Positions 7,566 through 18,246 of a DNA stretch of 58,947 nt are shown here, piece after piece. The stretch comes from Mycobacterium sp. GTDB lineage: Bacteria > Actinomycetota > Actinomycetes > Mycobacteriales > Mycobacteriaceae. A program made the translations under genes and the position numbers. The stretch covers positions 1 through 58,947 of the forward strand of contig JAHFVD010000045.1 in NCBI GenBank assembly GCA_023264735.1, written 5' to 3'. Within the stretch, counting starts at the first letter, position 1, and each line of letters starts with the position of its first letter. The notes beneath the pieces were generated by a model. It saw only the letters and a list, made by a program, of their open reading frames with translations, searched no databases and was not told the DNA's origin.

Positions 7566-8444
7566 TCAGGAATCCACCACGCACCGGAAGCCGATGTGCG
7601 TGGTCGAGCTGTCCTGCGATTGCGGCGAACGCGCGGCCGGCCGGTACCGGTGGCAATACTCCGGGGCGCAGAGATGCGACCCGCCTTTGAGGGTCTGGTT
7701 GACCGCCGGATCGGGTTCGGTGGGTGGCGGACAGCATGCATTCTGCTGCTGAACGACGTGGTGGGTCGAATACCGCGTGGTCGTCCATTCCCAGACATTG
7801 CCGATCATGTCGACCAGCCCGTATCCGTTCGGTGGGAAGGTCCCCACCGGCGAGGTGCCCACCCAGCCGAGTGCCCCGTCATTGCGATACGGGAAGCGCC
7901 CCTGCCAGGTGTTGGCCATCAACGCTCCCCCGACGCTCGGGTCGTCACCCCAGGCGTAGGCCGCGGTGCTGCCCGCCCGGGCTGCGTACTCCCACTCCGC
8001 CTCGGTCGGCAGCCGTCGGCCGGCCCAGCCGGCATACGCGATCGCGTCGGGATAGGCGACCTGGACCACGGGGTGGTCCGGCTTGTCTTCGATATCGCTA
8101 CCGGAACCGAACGGCGCACGCCAGCTCGCGCCCGGCGCCCAGTCCCACCACTGCCGCCAGTCCCGCAGGTTCACCGGGCCCGGAGTCGGCCGGAACACCA
8201 GTGCGCCGGGCTGCAGATCAGCCTCGGCGACACCGGGATACAGCGCCGGATCGAGTGGGCGCTCGGCGATCGTGACGTATCCGGTGGCGGCGACGAAGTC
8301 GGCGAACTGGGCGTTGGTCACCGGGTGCCGCTCGATGGCGAAGGCGCCGACGGTCGCGGTGTGGATCGGCGCTTCTTCGGGATAGAAGCTGGTCGACCCC
8401 ATCCGGAACGACCCGCCGGGCAAAGCGACGAGGTCGGTGAACAT
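7566..8444 (-). CDS. Formylglycine-generating enzyme (sulfatase maturase)
   Basis: Converts the motif cysteine of a sulfatase into formylglycine using oxygen. It has 292 residues and a full FGE-sulfatase domain: N-terminal LPGGSFRMGS, RRLPTEAEWEYAARAG (143-158), NVWEWT (217-222) and KGGSHLCAPEYCHRYRPAAR. Cys259 and Cys264 are the two copper-binding/catalytic cysteines expected of true FGE enzymes. It shares the operon direction with the lipoprotein (4-base gap) and the arylsulfatase, its probable substrate. The neighbourhood matches M. tuberculosis Rv0711-Rv0712. Confidence 0.92.
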   Translation of the reverse strand: MFTDLVALPGGSFRMGSTSFYPEEAPIHTATVGAFAIERHPVTNAQFADFVAATGYVTIAERPLDPALYPGVAEADLQPGALVFRPTPGPVNLRDWRQWWDWAPGASWRAPFGSGSDIEDKPDHPVVQVAYPDAIAYAGWAGRRLPTEAEWEYAARAGSTAAYAWGDDPSVGGALMANTWQGRFPYRNDGALGWVGTSPVGTFPPNGYGLVDMIGNVWEWTTTRYSTHHVVQQQNACCPPPTEPDPAVNQTLKGGSHLCAPEYCHRYRPAARSPQSQDSSTTHIGFRCVVDS

Positions 8445-8448
8445 GGAC

Positions 8449-9153
8449 TCAGGGTATGACGATGCTGAATTCGTCGGTCAGCACCGAGGCGGCGGCGTCG
8501 AATCCGGGAGTCCCGGACGGCGCCTCCACGTGCACCGCGACCAGATAGTTGCCGGTGTTGGTCCAGATATGGGCGATTCGGTCCTGGTATTCGAGTGACT
8601 CGTCGGGATCTCTGGCCCAGGTGCCCATGAGCTTCTGCCCGCTGAAGCTGCAGAAGTCGCCGGGCAGCAGGCTCAGCGTGCTGATCGGATACCTGGCCAT
8701 CACGTCGTCGCCGTACCGCGTGAACGCTGCGCTCGGGTCCAGCGGGGTTGCCGCGATAGTGACCTCGGCGACCATGTCGTCCGGTCCGGACAGCAGCGAG
8801 CCGACTTCGCCGGTGCCGGGGGTCGACGACCATCCCGGTGGCACTCGGACTCTGATCTTCGGTGCGGCGGGGTCCGCGACGGCAGCGACCGCAGTGGGGC
8901 CTGGTTGTTCGGGACGGCACACCGTGGCGTCGGGCGGAATCGGCGCGCGGGTGGTCTCCAGCACGCCCGGCTCCGAGGACTCGGGTACGTCGGTGACCTT
9001 GGTTGACGTCGATGTCGACGAGGGCGCCAGCACGGTCGACGACGTTGACGCTTCGACCTTCACGGCTGTGCCATCGCTGTTGCGCGCACATGCGGCAACG
9101 CCCGGGGCGGCCAATAACACAACCGCCGCAGCGGCGCACACCAGCCGAGTCAC
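8449..9153 (-). CDS. Secreted lipoprotein, possibly LpqN/LpqT-like
   Basis: Protein of 234 residues with a signal peptide ending in a lipobox (GVAAC, Cys about residue 21), then a Ser/Thr-rich linker to about residue 60. The folded domain includes RVRVPPGWSSTPGTG and a C-terminal LTDEFSIVIP, reminiscent of mycobacterial LpqN/LpqT lipoproteins; that assignment is tentative. It lies between FGE and the arylsulfatase with gaps of 4 and 21 bases, so the three are probably co-transcribed. Its role in sulfatase biology is unknown. Confidence 0.7.
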   Translation of the reverse strand: MTRLVCAAAAVVLLAAPGVAACARNSDGTAVKVEASTSSTVLAPSSTSTSTKVTDVPESSEPGVLETTRAPIPPDATVCRPEQPGPTAVAAVADPAAPKIRVRVPPGWSSTPGTGEVGSLLSGPDDMVAEVTIAATPLDPSAAFTRYGDDVMARYPISTLSLLPGDFCSFSGQKLMGTWARDPDESLEYQDRIAHIWTNTGNYLVAVHVEAPSGTPGFDAAASVLTDEFSIVIP

Positions 9154-9174
9154 CTCACCAGTATGACGTGAGAG

Positions 9175-11526
9175 TCAGTCCCTGGCGAAGGCCGCCGCGA
9201 GTTGGCGCTCCGCGTCGACGTACGGACTGCCCGACACGTCGACGACCACCCGGGAGATGCTGCCCCCGCTGAAGTCGAACGGCGCCACAAACGCGTTTGA
9301 CACCGGCTGGCCGAGATTGCGTCCCACGCTGACCCCGCCGCCGGCCAATCCGAACGTGAACGGATGGGCTCTGACTCCGGCCCGAGTGGCCACCGCCTCG
9401 CCGTCGACGTAGAGGGTGACGTCACCGAGCGGCGTGTGGCTGCCGTCCACGACGCCGGTCCGGGCGTATGCCACTCCCAGGATGTGCTCACCCAGCGGCA
9501 CCGGGTCGGGCGCGATCACCCGCTGTTCGTCCTCGCCGAAGAAGTTGTAGACGAACTGCAGCCGGCCGTCGGCGACAAACAAGACGTATCCGCCATGTCC
9601 GGCGCCCTGTTTGAGCAACACGCCCTGCACGTCCGGACTGTCGACGCTCACCTCCGCGAGCACCGAGAACGAGCGACCGTTGATCGACACGCACGCACCC
9701 ATCGCGACCGGGGCGGTGTGCGGGTAATACACGTAGCTCGACCGGTCGCCGGCCAGCGACGGGCGGGTGCGGGTGACCATCTCGAACACGTTGAGGTCGG
9801 AAAGCGGTAGGCCGTTGTACTTTTCGGCCTCGGCGAACCACAGCTTCTGCAACTCGGCCAGCTTCTCAGGGTGCTCGGCCGCCACATCGTGGCACTGACT
9901 GCGGTCCTGCTCGATGTTGTACAGCTCCCAGCGGTCGGCGTCGAAATGCGACCAGCCCGAGGGCGCCGCCGGGTGCACCGTATTGGCGAACCAGCCCTTG
10001 TGCCAGATACCGCGGGTGCCCAGCATCGTATAAAACTGGGTCTCCTTACCGGTGTCGGCGGTCGAATCATCCAGTGCTGCCTTGAAACTCACTCCATCGA
10101 GCGGCTTTTGCGCGATGCCCTTCACCGTCTGTGGTGGCTCGATGCCCAGCAGCTCGTAGATCGTCGGCGTGATGTCGGAGACGTTGACGTAGTTGTCGCG
10201 GACCTCGCCGTGTGCCGCAATTCCGTTGGGCCAGGAGATGATCGCGGTGTCGGCGATGCCACCTTCATGGGACGCATAGCGCTTGTAGAGCTTGTACGGC
10301 GTATTGAACGCCATCGCCCACCCGATCGGGTAGTGGTTGTACGTTGCCGGAGAACCCAATACGTCGAAGAACGGCATGCTCTCCTCGACGGTGTCCACAT
10401 AGCCGTTGAAGAACTTACCCTCGTTGACCGAGCCGTTGGGTCCGCCCTCGCCGCTGGCGCCGTTGTCGGAGATCACGACCACGATGGTGTTGTCCAGCTG
10501 CCCGGACTCCTCCAGATAGTCCAGCACCCTGCCGATTTGGGCATCGGTGTAGGACAGGAACCCGGCGAACACCTCGGCCATCCGGGCGAACAGCCGCTTC
10601 TCCTCGTCGTCGAGCGAATCCCACGGGCGCACGGTGTCCTGCAGCGGCCACGGCTCGCCGTTGGGTCCGGTGACATCCGCGTAGGGATTCACCCCGGACA
10701 GTTCGGTATCGGGCGGGACGATACCGAGCTTCTTCTGGTTCGCCAGGACGATCTCGCGGTAGCGCTCGTAGCCCATATCGAACTCGCCGGCGTAGCGGTC
10801 GGCCCATTCCTTGAACACGTGGTGCGGCGCGTGGCCCGCCCCCGGGCACAGGTAGGTGAACCACGGCTTTTCCGGGGCAACCATGGTCGAGTCGCGGATG
10901 AATTCGATTGCCTTGTCCGCCAGGTCTTTCGAGAGGTGGTAGCCCTCCTCCGGGGTGGCGGGCGGCTCGACGGGATGGCCGTCGTAGACCAGCTCGGGGT
11001 ACCACTGATCGGTCTCCCCGCCCATGAAACCGTAGAACCGCTCGAAGCCGCGCGACAGCGGCCAGTGCCTGCGGGTGGCCGCGAGGTTGGACTCTTCGAT
11101 CGGGGTGAGGTGCCACTTGCCGACGCAATAGGTGTTGTACCCGCGCTCGGCGAGCACCTCCGAAATCAGCGCGGTGTCATCGGGAATGCGGCCGTTGATA
11201 CCGGGAAAACCTTCGGTGAACTCTTCGACCATGGCCATCCCGACCGTGGTGGAATTGCGCCCGGTCAGCAGCGACGCCCTGGTCGGGGAACACAACGCGG
11301 TGGTGTGGAACTGCGAGAGCCGAACGCCGCGCTCGGCAAGCCGCGTCATCGCCGGCATCGACACCAGCCCGCCGAAGCAGTCCCATGTGGCGATGCCGAT
11401 GTCATCCCACACCAGGTAGAGCACATTGGGTGCGTTGTCCGGGGCCTTCGGCGCGGCGTAGGGCCCCCAGTCCGGCTCGGAGTCACGGATGTCGAGTGCG
11501 ATCTTGCCCTTGAACTCCGTGGTCAT
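9175..11526 (-). CDS. atsA: Arylsulfatase, formylglycine type
   Basis: Hydrolyses sulfate esters. From the ATG at 11526 (MTTEFKGKIALDIRDSEPDW) it has 783 residues, close to mycobacterial AtsA. Metal ligands are expected at D41-D42 (LVWDDIG). The sulfatase signature LCSPTRASLLTGR places the modifiable cysteine at residue 79 (CSPTR), the substrate motif for FGE. Later motifs VVVISDNGASGEGG and GKWHLTP fit the family. Upstream in-frame codons to 11667 lack conservation. No signal peptide is visible. A 176-base gap with a terminator separates it from rpsQ, so it probably has its own promoter. Confidence 0.94.
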   Translation of the reverse strand: MTTEFKGKIALDIRDSEPDWGPYAAPKAPDNAPNVLYLVWDDIGIATWDCFGGLVSMPAMTRLAERGVRLSQFHTTALCSPTRASLLTGRNSTTVGMAMVEEFTEGFPGINGRIPDDTALISEVLAERGYNTYCVGKWHLTPIEESNLAATRRHWPLSRGFERFYGFMGGETDQWYPELVYDGHPVEPPATPEEGYHLSKDLADKAIEFIRDSTMVAPEKPWFTYLCPGAGHAPHHVFKEWADRYAGEFDMGYERYREIVLANQKKLGIVPPDTELSGVNPYADVTGPNGEPWPLQDTVRPWDSLDDEEKRLFARMAEVFAGFLSYTDAQIGRVLDYLEESGQLDNTIVVVISDNGASGEGGPNGSVNEGKFFNGYVDTVEESMPFFDVLGSPATYNHYPIGWAMAFNTPYKLYKRYASHEGGIADTAIISWPNGIAAHGEVRDNYVNVSDITPTIYELLGIEPPQTVKGIAQKPLDGVSFKAALDDSTADTGKETQFYTMLGTRGIWHKGWFANTVHPAAPSGWSHFDADRWELYNIEQDRSQCHDVAAEHPEKLAELQKLWFAEAEKYNGLPLSDLNVFEMVTRTRPSLAGDRSSYVYYPHTAPVAMGACVSINGRSFSVLAEVSVDSPDVQGVLLKQGAGHGGYVLFVADGRLQFVYNFFGEDEQRVIAPDPVPLGEHILGVAYARTGVVDGSHTPLGDVTLYVDGEAVATRAGVRAHPFTFGLAGGGVSVGRNLGQPVSNAFVAPFDFSGGSISRVVVDVSGSPYVDAERQLAAAFARD

Positions 11527-11649
11527 ACGCGTTCCCCAATCCTCGAGACTGCCTCCGGTAATGCCGCAGACACAGACTCCCATGCGGCGGACCGGTTTCG
11601 GGTGATTCCGGGTCCGCTCTGGGTGAATTCGTAGGACCGACACAAAGAC

Positions 11650-11687
11650 AAACGCACGCCCCGGCATAACCGCCGTGGCGTGCGTTT
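11650..11687 (-). terminator. Intrinsic terminator of the S10 operon
   Basis: Perfect 11-bp stem (AAACGCACGCC with GGCGTGCGTTT) around a 16-base loop. It begins 15 bases downstream of the rpsQ stop and is followed on the minus strand by a T-rich stretch (TTTGTCTTTGTG). It separates the S10 operon from the sulfatase genes. Confidence 0.75.
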
Positions 11688-11702
11688 CTCAGGAACGAAG
11701 TG

Positions 11703-12002
11703 TTACTTGGCCCGCTCGAGGACGTCGACCAGGCGCCAGCGCTTGGTGGCCGACAACGGACGGGTCTCCATCAGGGAGACGCGATCGCCGACACCGGCGA
11801 CACCGTTCTCGTCGTGCGCCTTGACCTTCGTGGTCGTGCGGATGATCTTGCCGTACTTCGGGTGCTTCGTGCGCGACTCGAGTTCGACGACGATCGTCTT
11901 CTGCATCTTGTCGCTGACCACGTAGCCGATGACCGTCTTACGACGGCCACGCGTCTCCTCGGTGCGCGGAGTGTGGTTAGGTCCCTTTGTTTCAGCCATC
12001 AC
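11703..12002 (-). CDS. rpsQ: 30S ribosomal protein S17
   Basis: S17, 99 residues, a primary 16S rRNA binder. Conserved motifs [20 protein letters not shown] and [15 protein letters not shown] are present. It overlaps rpmC by 4 bases and is the last gene of the S10 operon, ending at a terminator. The N-terminal about 20 residues ([18 protein letters not shown]) form a mycobacterial extension. Confidence 0.97.
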   Translation of the reverse strand: MMAETKGPNHTPRTEETRGRRKTVIGYVVSDKMQKTIVVELESRTKHPKYGKIIRTTTKVKAHDENGVAGVGDRVSLMETRPLSATKRWRLVDVLERAK

Positions 12003-12232
12003 GATTCCTCACCAGCGGGTCCGGAGGCCAGACCCAGTTCACGTTCGCGCAGCACGGTATAGATGCGCGCAATCTCCTGACGCACGGTGCGAAGCCGGCG
12101 ATTGTTGTCCAACTGACCGGTCGCCATCTGGAAGCGCAGATTGAACAGCTCTTCCTTGGATTCCCGCAGCTTGTCGGTCAACTCTTCTTCGGTGAGTTCA
12201 CGCAGTTCACCGGCACTGACGCCTACGGCCAT
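11999..12232 (-). CDS. rpmC: 50S ribosomal protein L29
   Basis: L29, 77 residues, near the exit tunnel and part of the SRP/trigger-factor docking site. I chose the ATG at 12232 ([18 protein letters not shown]); it overlaps the rplP stop by one base (TGATG). The helical hairpin motif [17 protein letters not shown] is intact. Upstream in-frame sequence is a shadow of rplP. Confidence 0.96.
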   Translation of the reverse strand: MAVGVSAGELRELTEEELTDKLRESKEELFNLRFQMATGQLDNNRRLRTVRQEIARIYTVLRERELGLASGPAGEES

Positions 12233-12648
12233 CAGAACTGCTCCTCTCGGGTAACGATGCGTGCCTTGATCGGCAGCTTGTGGATAGCGCGGGTCAGGGC
12301 TTCCCTGGCGACCTTCTCGTCGGGGTAGCTCAGCTCGAACAGCACGCGGCCGGGCTTGACGTTGGACACCCACCATTCCGGTGAGCCCTTGCCCGAACCC
12401 ATGCGGGTTTCCGCGGGCTTCTTGGTCAGCGGGCGGTCCGGGAAGATGTTGATCCACACCTTGCCGCCACGCTTGATGTGCCGGTTGATGGCGATACGAG
12501 CGGACTCGATCTGCCGGTTGGTGACGTAGGCGTGCTCCAATGCCTGGATGCCGTAGTCACCGAAAGTCACCGACGTGCCACCGCTGGCAATACCACGCTG
12601 TCTGGGGTGGTGTTGCTTGCGGTGCTTGACTTTACGGGGAATCAACAT
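12232..12648 (-). CDS. rplP: 50S ribosomal protein L16
   Basis: L16, 138 residues, shapes the A site region. It starts [19 protein letters not shown], with the conserved [20 protein letters not shown] loop. It follows rpsC by 3 bases and is coupled to rpmC by a one-base overlap. Confidence 0.98.
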   Translation of the reverse strand: MLIPRKVKHRKQHHPRQRGIASGGTSVTFGDYGIQALEHAYVTNRQIESARIAINRHIKRGGKVWINIFPDRPLTKKPAETRMGSGKGSPEWWVSNVKPGRVLFELSYPDEKVAREALTRAIHKLPIKARIVTREEQF

Positions 12649-12651
12649 GAT

Positions 12652-14005
<1,354 letters not shown>

Positions 14006-14009
<4 letters not shown>

Positions 14010-14287
14010 CGCCGCTTACTCTTCCGGTCGTCCTTGATGTGACCCTTGAATGTGCGCGTCGGGGCGAACTCGCCCAGCTTGTGGCCGACCATCGACTCGG
14101 TGACGAACACCGGCACATGCTTACGACCGTCGTGGACGGCGAAGGTGTGACCGATGAAGTCCGGGATGATGGTCGAACGACGCGACCAGGTCTTGATGAC
14201 CTGCTTGGTGTTCTTCTCGTTCTGGACGTCGACCTTCTTGAGCAGATGGCCGTCGACGAACGGGCCCTTCTTGAGGCTGCGTGGCAT
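14006..14287 (-). CDS. rpsS: 30S ribosomal protein S19
   Basis: S19, 93 residues, in the head of the 30S subunit with S13. It starts [19 protein letters not shown] and carries the signature [16 protein letters not shown]. It follows rplB by 12 bases and overlaps rplV by 4 bases. Confidence 0.98.
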
Positions 14288-14299
14288 CGCTGGCTACTC

Positions 14300-15139
14300 C
14301 TAGCGCTTATTCTTGCCGGTGCGCCGGCGTCGGACGATGAGCTTGTCGCTCGGCTTGTTGGGCTTGCGGGTACGGCCCTCGGGCTTGCCCCACGGGCTGA
14401 CCGGGTGGCGACCACCGGAGGTCTTGCCCTCGCCACCACCGTGCGGGTGGTCGACCGGGTTCATCACGACACCACGAACGGTGGGACGCTTGCCCTTCCA
14501 CCGCATGCGGCCGGCCTTGCCCCAGTTGATGTTGGCCTGCTCGGCGTTGCCGACCTCGCCGACGGAGGCGCGGCAGCGCACGTCGACGCGGCGGATTTCA
14601 CCGCTGGGCATACGCAGGGAGGCGTAGGCGCCTTCCTTGCCCAGCAGCTGGATGCTCGAGCCTGCCGAGCGGGCCAGCTTGGCGCCGCCGCCGGGACGCA
14701 GCTCCACAGCGTGGATCACGGTACCGGCCGGGATGTTGCGCAGCGGCAGGTTGTTACCGGGCTTGATGTCGGCGTTGGCGCCCGACTCCACGATGTCGCC
14801 CTGCGAAAGACCCTGCGGCGCAATGATGTAACGCTTCTCGCCGTCCAGGTAGTGCAGCAGTGCGATGTTCGCGGTGCGGTTCGGGTCGTACTCGATGTGT
14901 GCGACCTTGGCGTTGACGCCGTCCTTGTCGTTACGACGGAAGTCGATCACCCGGTAGGCACGCTTGTGCCCGCCGCCCTTGTGACGGGTGGTGATGCGAC
15001 CGTGCGCGTTACGACCGCCGGTTCCGTGCAGCGGACGGATCAGCGACTTCTCCGGAGTCGAGCGAGTGATCTCGGAGAAATCGGAGACGCTGGCACCGCG
15101 GCGACCGGGGGTCGTCGGCTTGTACTTGCGAATTCCCAT
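14300..15139 (-). CDS. rplB: 50S ribosomal protein L2
   Basis: L2, 279 residues, needed for subunit joining and peptidyl transfer. It has the N-terminal OB domain ([17 protein letters not shown]) and the C-terminal [18 protein letters not shown] loop, whose His is close to the peptidyl transferase centre. It lies 31 bases after rplW and 12 bases before rpsS. Confidence 0.98.
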   Translation of the reverse strand: MGIRKYKPTTPGRRGASVSDFSEITRSTPEKSLIRPLHGTGGRNAHGRITTRHKGGGHKRAYRVIDFRRNDKDGVNAKVAHIEYDPNRTANIALLHYLDGEKRYIIAPQGLSQGDIVESGANADIKPGNNLPLRNIPAGTVIHAVELRPGGGAKLARSAGSSIQLLGKEGAYASLRMPSGEIRRVDVRCRASVGEVGNAEQANINWGKAGRMRWKGKRPTVRGVVMNPVDHPHGGGEGKTSGGRHPVSPWGKPEGRTRKPNKPSDKLIVRRRRTGKNKR

Positions 15140-15170
15140 TATCTATTCCTGAGTTCTATTCGTTGCCGGA

Positions 15171-15473
15171 CTACGCCGGTGCTCCGAAGAGGTCGATCGG
15201 CTTGCTGCCGGGGGCCAGGGTCACGATCGCGCGCTTGGTGCTCTTGCGCTGTCCGTAGCCGGCGCGGGTGCGCTTGCGCTTGCCCTGCCGGTTCAGCGTG
15301 TTCACCGAGTCGACCTTCACCTTGAAGATCTTCTCGATGGCGATCTTGATCTGCGTCTTGTTCGAGCCGGGTGCGACGACGAACGTGTAGACGTTGTCCT
15401 CGATCAGTCCATAGGACTTCTCCGAGATGACCGGGGCCAGGATGATGTCGCGGGGATCAGTGATGGTTGCCAT
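15171..15473 (-). CDS. rplW: 50S ribosomal protein L23
   Basis: L23, 100 residues, at the tunnel exit where trigger factor and SRP dock. Conserved [17 protein letters not shown] and [20 protein letters not shown]. Its ATG overlaps the rplD stop by one base (TGATG). Confidence 0.98.
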   Translation of the reverse strand: MATITDPRDIILAPVISEKSYGLIEDNVYTFVVAPGSNKTQIKIAIEKIFKVKVDSVNTLNRQGKRKRTRAGYGQRKSTKRAIVTLAPGSKPIDLFGAPA

Positions 15474-16126
15474 CAGGCCGAAACCTCCTCGTCCTGTTTG
15501 GTGTTCGAGCTGATGTAGGCATCCAGCGCTTCCACGCTGAATACCACGTCGTCGGCGTTGAGCACGTCGTAGGTGTTGAGCTGATCCGGCGAGATCACGT
15601 GCACACCGGGAAGGTTGCGCACGCTCTTCGCGCCGACCTCGTCGCTGCGACCGATCACGACCAGCACCTTGCGGCGGTCGGTCAGCGCGCCCAGGAACGC
15701 CTTGGCGCTCTTGGTCGACGGAGTCTGGCCGCTCAGCAGCTCGGTCACCGCGTGGATCCGCTCATTGCGAGCCCGGTCCGACAGCGCACCGCGCAGGGCG
15801 GCACGGATCATCTTCTTCGGCGTCCGCTCGCTGTAGTCGCGCGGCTGCGGGCCGTGAACGACGCCACCGCCGGTGAACTGCGGTGCGCGGGTCGAACCCT
15901 GACGGGCGCGACCGGTGCCCTTCTGCCGGTACGGCTTCTTGCCGCCGCCGGAGACCTGAGCGCGAGTCTTGGTGGCGTGCGTGCCCTGGCGCTTGGCGGC
16001 CAGCTGCGCGGTCACCACCTGGTGCATTAATGCGATGTTGGGTTCCACATCGAAGAGAGCAGCCGGTAGTTCCACCGTGCCGTCCTTCTTGCCGTCCGGA
16101 GTGCGAACGTCAATCTTCAGAGTCAC
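15473..16126 (-). CDS. rplD: 50S ribosomal protein L4
   Basis: L4, 217 residues. Its extended loop lines the exit tunnel ([20 protein letters not shown], about 68-87), a site of macrolide-resistance changes in other bacteria; the sequence looks wild type. In E. coli L4 autoregulates the S10 leader. Whether that happens here is unknown. It overlaps rplC by 4 bases and rplW by one. Confidence 0.98.
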   Translation of the reverse strand: MTLKIDVRTPDGKKDGTVELPAALFDVEPNIALMHQVVTAQLAAKRQGTHATKTRAQVSGGGKKPYRQKGTGRARQGSTRAPQFTGGGVVHGPQPRDYSERTPKKMIRAALRGALSDRARNERIHAVTELLSGQTPSTKSAKAFLGALTDRRKVLVVIGRSDEVGAKSVRNLPGVHVISPDQLNTYDVLNADDVVFSVEALDAYISSNTKQDEEVSA

Positions 16127-16776
16127 TTCTCACCTCGTTTGACTGCCGTGCGAACCACAACGAGCCCGCCGTTGCGCCCAGGAACCGCGCCCTTGATCAA
16201 CAGCACGCCGTTCTCGGCATCAACCTTGTGCACCACCAGGTTCTGTGTGGTGACGCGATCGCTACCCATCCGGCCCGACATCCGGGTGCCCTTGAAGACA
16301 CGACCCGGGGTGGCGCAGCCACCGATCGAACCCGGCCGGCGGTGGACTGCCTGGGCACCGTGGCTGGCGCCCTGGCCCTTGAAGCCGTGACGCTTCATCG
16401 TGCCGGCGAAGCCCTTGCCCTTGGAGGTGCCGGTGACATCGACGTAGGCGCCGTCGGCGAAGATCTCCGCCGTCAGCTCCTGACCAACCTCGTACTCGGC
16501 GGCCGCGGCCTCGTCGTCCAGACGAAGCTCGGCCAGATGCCGGCGCGGGTTGATCCCGGCGGCGGCGTACTGACCGGTGACGGGCTTGTTCACCTTGCGG
16601 GGGCTGATCTCGCCGTAGGCGAGCTGCACAGCGCTGTAGCCGTCACGCTCGGGCGTACGGATGCGGGTCACCACATTGGGTCCGGCCTTGACGACCGTCA
16701 CGGGGACGACGCGGTTGTTCTCGTCGAACACCTGTGTCATGCCCAGCTTGGTGCCCAAAATGCCTTTTCTAGCCAT
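16123..16776 (-). CDS. rplC: 50S ribosomal protein L3
   Basis: L3, 217 residues, reaches the peptidyl transferase centre. It starts [19 protein letters not shown] and carries the signature [19 protein letters not shown] followed by [18 protein letters not shown]. It starts 14 bases after rpsJ and overlaps rplD by 4 bases. Confidence 0.98.
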   Translation of the reverse strand: MARKGILGTKLGMTQVFDENNRVVPVTVVKAGPNVVTRIRTPERDGYSAVQLAYGEISPRKVNKPVTGQYAAAGINPRRHLAELRLDDEAAAAEYEVGQELTAEIFADGAYVDVTGTSKGKGFAGTMKRHGFKGQGASHGAQAVHRRPGSIGGCATPGRVFKGTRMSGRMGSDRVTTQNLVVHKVDAENGVLLIKGAVPGRNGGLVVVRTAVKRGEK

Positions 16777-16790
16777 TTCTTTCGGGTCTC

Positions 16791-17096
16791 CTACTGGATG
16801 TTGACGTCGACGCTCGCCGGCAGATCGATGCGCATGAGTGCGTCAACGGTCTTCGGCGTCGGGTCGAGGATGTCGATGAGTCGCTTGTGCGTACGCATCT
16901 CGAAGTGCTCCCGCGAGTCCTTGTACTTATGCGGGGAGCGGATGACGCAGTACACGTTCTTTTCCGTCGGCAGCGGCACTGGACCAACCACGCTCGCGCC
17001 GGTACGGGTGACCGTCTCCACGATCTTGCGCGCCGAGGCATCAATGGCCTCGTGGTCGTAGGCCTTGAGCCTGATGCGGATCTTTTGTCCCGCCAC
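16791..17096 (-). CDS. rpsJ: 30S ribosomal protein S10
   Basis: S10 (NusE), 101 residues, in the 30S head and also the NusB/NusG partner in antitermination. I chose the GTG at 17096 ([19 protein letters not shown]), which has AGGAG six bases upstream; the ATG at 17129 only adds leader sequence. It is the first gene of the S10 operon (rpsJ-rplC-rplD-rplW-rplB-rpsS-rplV-rpsC-rplP-rpmC-rpsQ). Confidence 0.97.
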
Positions 17097-17420
17097 GCTT
17101 CTCCTACCTTCATTCCTGCTCGGTCCCATAGCGGGACACGGTGGTCATGCGCTCTCGCCCGAAGGCGTCGCGCTGGCTGTTGCCGCCGCTCTTTACCTGT
17201 CTTGGTGCTCCGGCCCCCGCGGTCGGGTGTGTCGCCCTAACGCAGCCCCGCAGGCGCGGTGAAAAACCGTCGCGCTCCGTGGTTGGGACCGGACGCGCCC
17301 GTTTGGGCGCCGGTCGTATACCTTGTGCGGCACCGCTCCCAACGGGGGCGAACCCGGCTCAAGGCAACCCGAACAGTATGCCTCAGATCGGAGCGGTATC
17401 CAAATCCCTGCTCTGCCTGC
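17097..17420 (-). promoter_or_regulatory. S10 operon leader and candidate promoter
   Basis: No gene is seen in these 324 bases. On the minus strand TTGGGA (17337-17342), a 16-base spacer and TATACG (17315-17320) form a plausible but imperfect promoter, giving a leader of about 210 bases. Close to the predicted start of the RNA lies a perfect 6-bp hairpin (GCGCCCAAACGGGCGC, 17295-17310). The rest of the leader is GC-rich without an obvious open frame. Attenuation or L4 feedback is possible but not shown. Confidence 0.45.
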
Positions 17421-18092
17421 TCAGCGCGGTTGGCGGCGGCCCATTCGGAGCATCGCGACGGCGACGCCGAGGTACCACAACACCACAGATAGCCCGGGTA
17501 ACCAAGCGGTGACGACGCCCTCGATCGAGAACGGCCCGCCGTGAACGAAGATGCCGAGCGTGCCGGCGAGATTCACCGCCGCCGCAACGAGCGCCAGCCA
17601 GCCCGTCCACCGCGGGAGCGCCCCGTCGGTTAGCACGCACACCGCGTAGGCCACCGCCGTGGTGGCCACGATGAACCCGGCCAGACCAAGCAGGATCAGG
17701 CCGAAATCGACACCGACTACGCGCACCGCTCCCGCTGAGAGGTGTGCCGCGGACATGGCAACCACGATCTGTATCGCCATTGCCACCACCAACAGCGCCG
17801 CGATCGCAGCGGTGCCGACGAAGAACAGGTCGCCGAGATGCCGCTCCGCCGCGGCCTCGCGTAAGACCTGCCGCACCGCGAACGCGAACCAGAGCATCAG
17901 TGCGGCGCCCAGCCCATAGAGCCAGCCCTGCGTCATCAGCTCGGTGCGGTTCGCGAGGACGAAGTCCCGGACTTCCGCCGAGCTGGCACCCGGTGCCGGA
18001 GGTTCGCCGGTCAGCGACGCCGCGCCGACCGCGACCAGAACGTATCCCAGCCCGGCGGCGCCGCCGAGTTGCTTCCATCGAGCGTCCGTCAT
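17421..18092 (-). CDS. Six-helix membrane protein of unknown function
   Basis: About 223 residues from the ATG at 18092 (MTDARWKQLGGAAGLGYVLV). I see roughly six hydrophobic segments, with a polar loop (GEPPAPGASSAEVRDFVLANR) after the first, and a short basic C-terminus (LRMGRRQPR). No catalytic motif is visible. I do not recognise the family with confidence. It lies upstream of, and in the same direction as, the S10 operon, but the long leader and promoter argue for separate transcription. Confidence 0.65.
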   Translation of the reverse strand: MTDARWKQLGGAAGLGYVLVAVGAASLTGEPPAPGASSAEVRDFVLANRTELMTQGWLYGLGAALMLWFAFAVRQVLREAAAERHLGDLFFVGTAAIAALLVVAMAIQIVVAMSAAHLSAGAVRVVGVDFGLILLGLAGFIVATTAVAYAVCVLTDGALPRWTGWLALVAAAVNLAGTLGIFVHGGPFSIEGVVTAWLPGLSVVLWYLGVAVAMLRMGRRQPR

Positions 18093-18246
18093 CGGTTGCC
18101 CCCAGAGATAGACACCTCTTGCCGCACGATACGGCGGGTCGTCGAGCGCTTGGCCGATATCGCAAACAGATTCGTGACAGTTACTGCCATATCGGCATAG
18201 CATGCCGATATGTATCGAGTGATCCAGTGGGTCCTCGGTGGGCCGG

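Noticed and set aside
7466..7798. Upstream extension of the DUF559 frame into the FGE gene
   Set aside because: The added 111 residues are a shadow of FGE and would cross the palindromic repeat.
9871..11634. A 587-codon plus-strand frame opposite the arylsulfatase
   Set aside because: Antisense shadow; composition is low-complexity and the sulfatase on the minus strand has intact motifs.
17259..17544. Short plus-strand frames in the rpsJ leader
   Set aside because: Several overlapping frames of 70-120 codons exist, all without conservation features. The region reads better as promoter and leader of the S10 operon.
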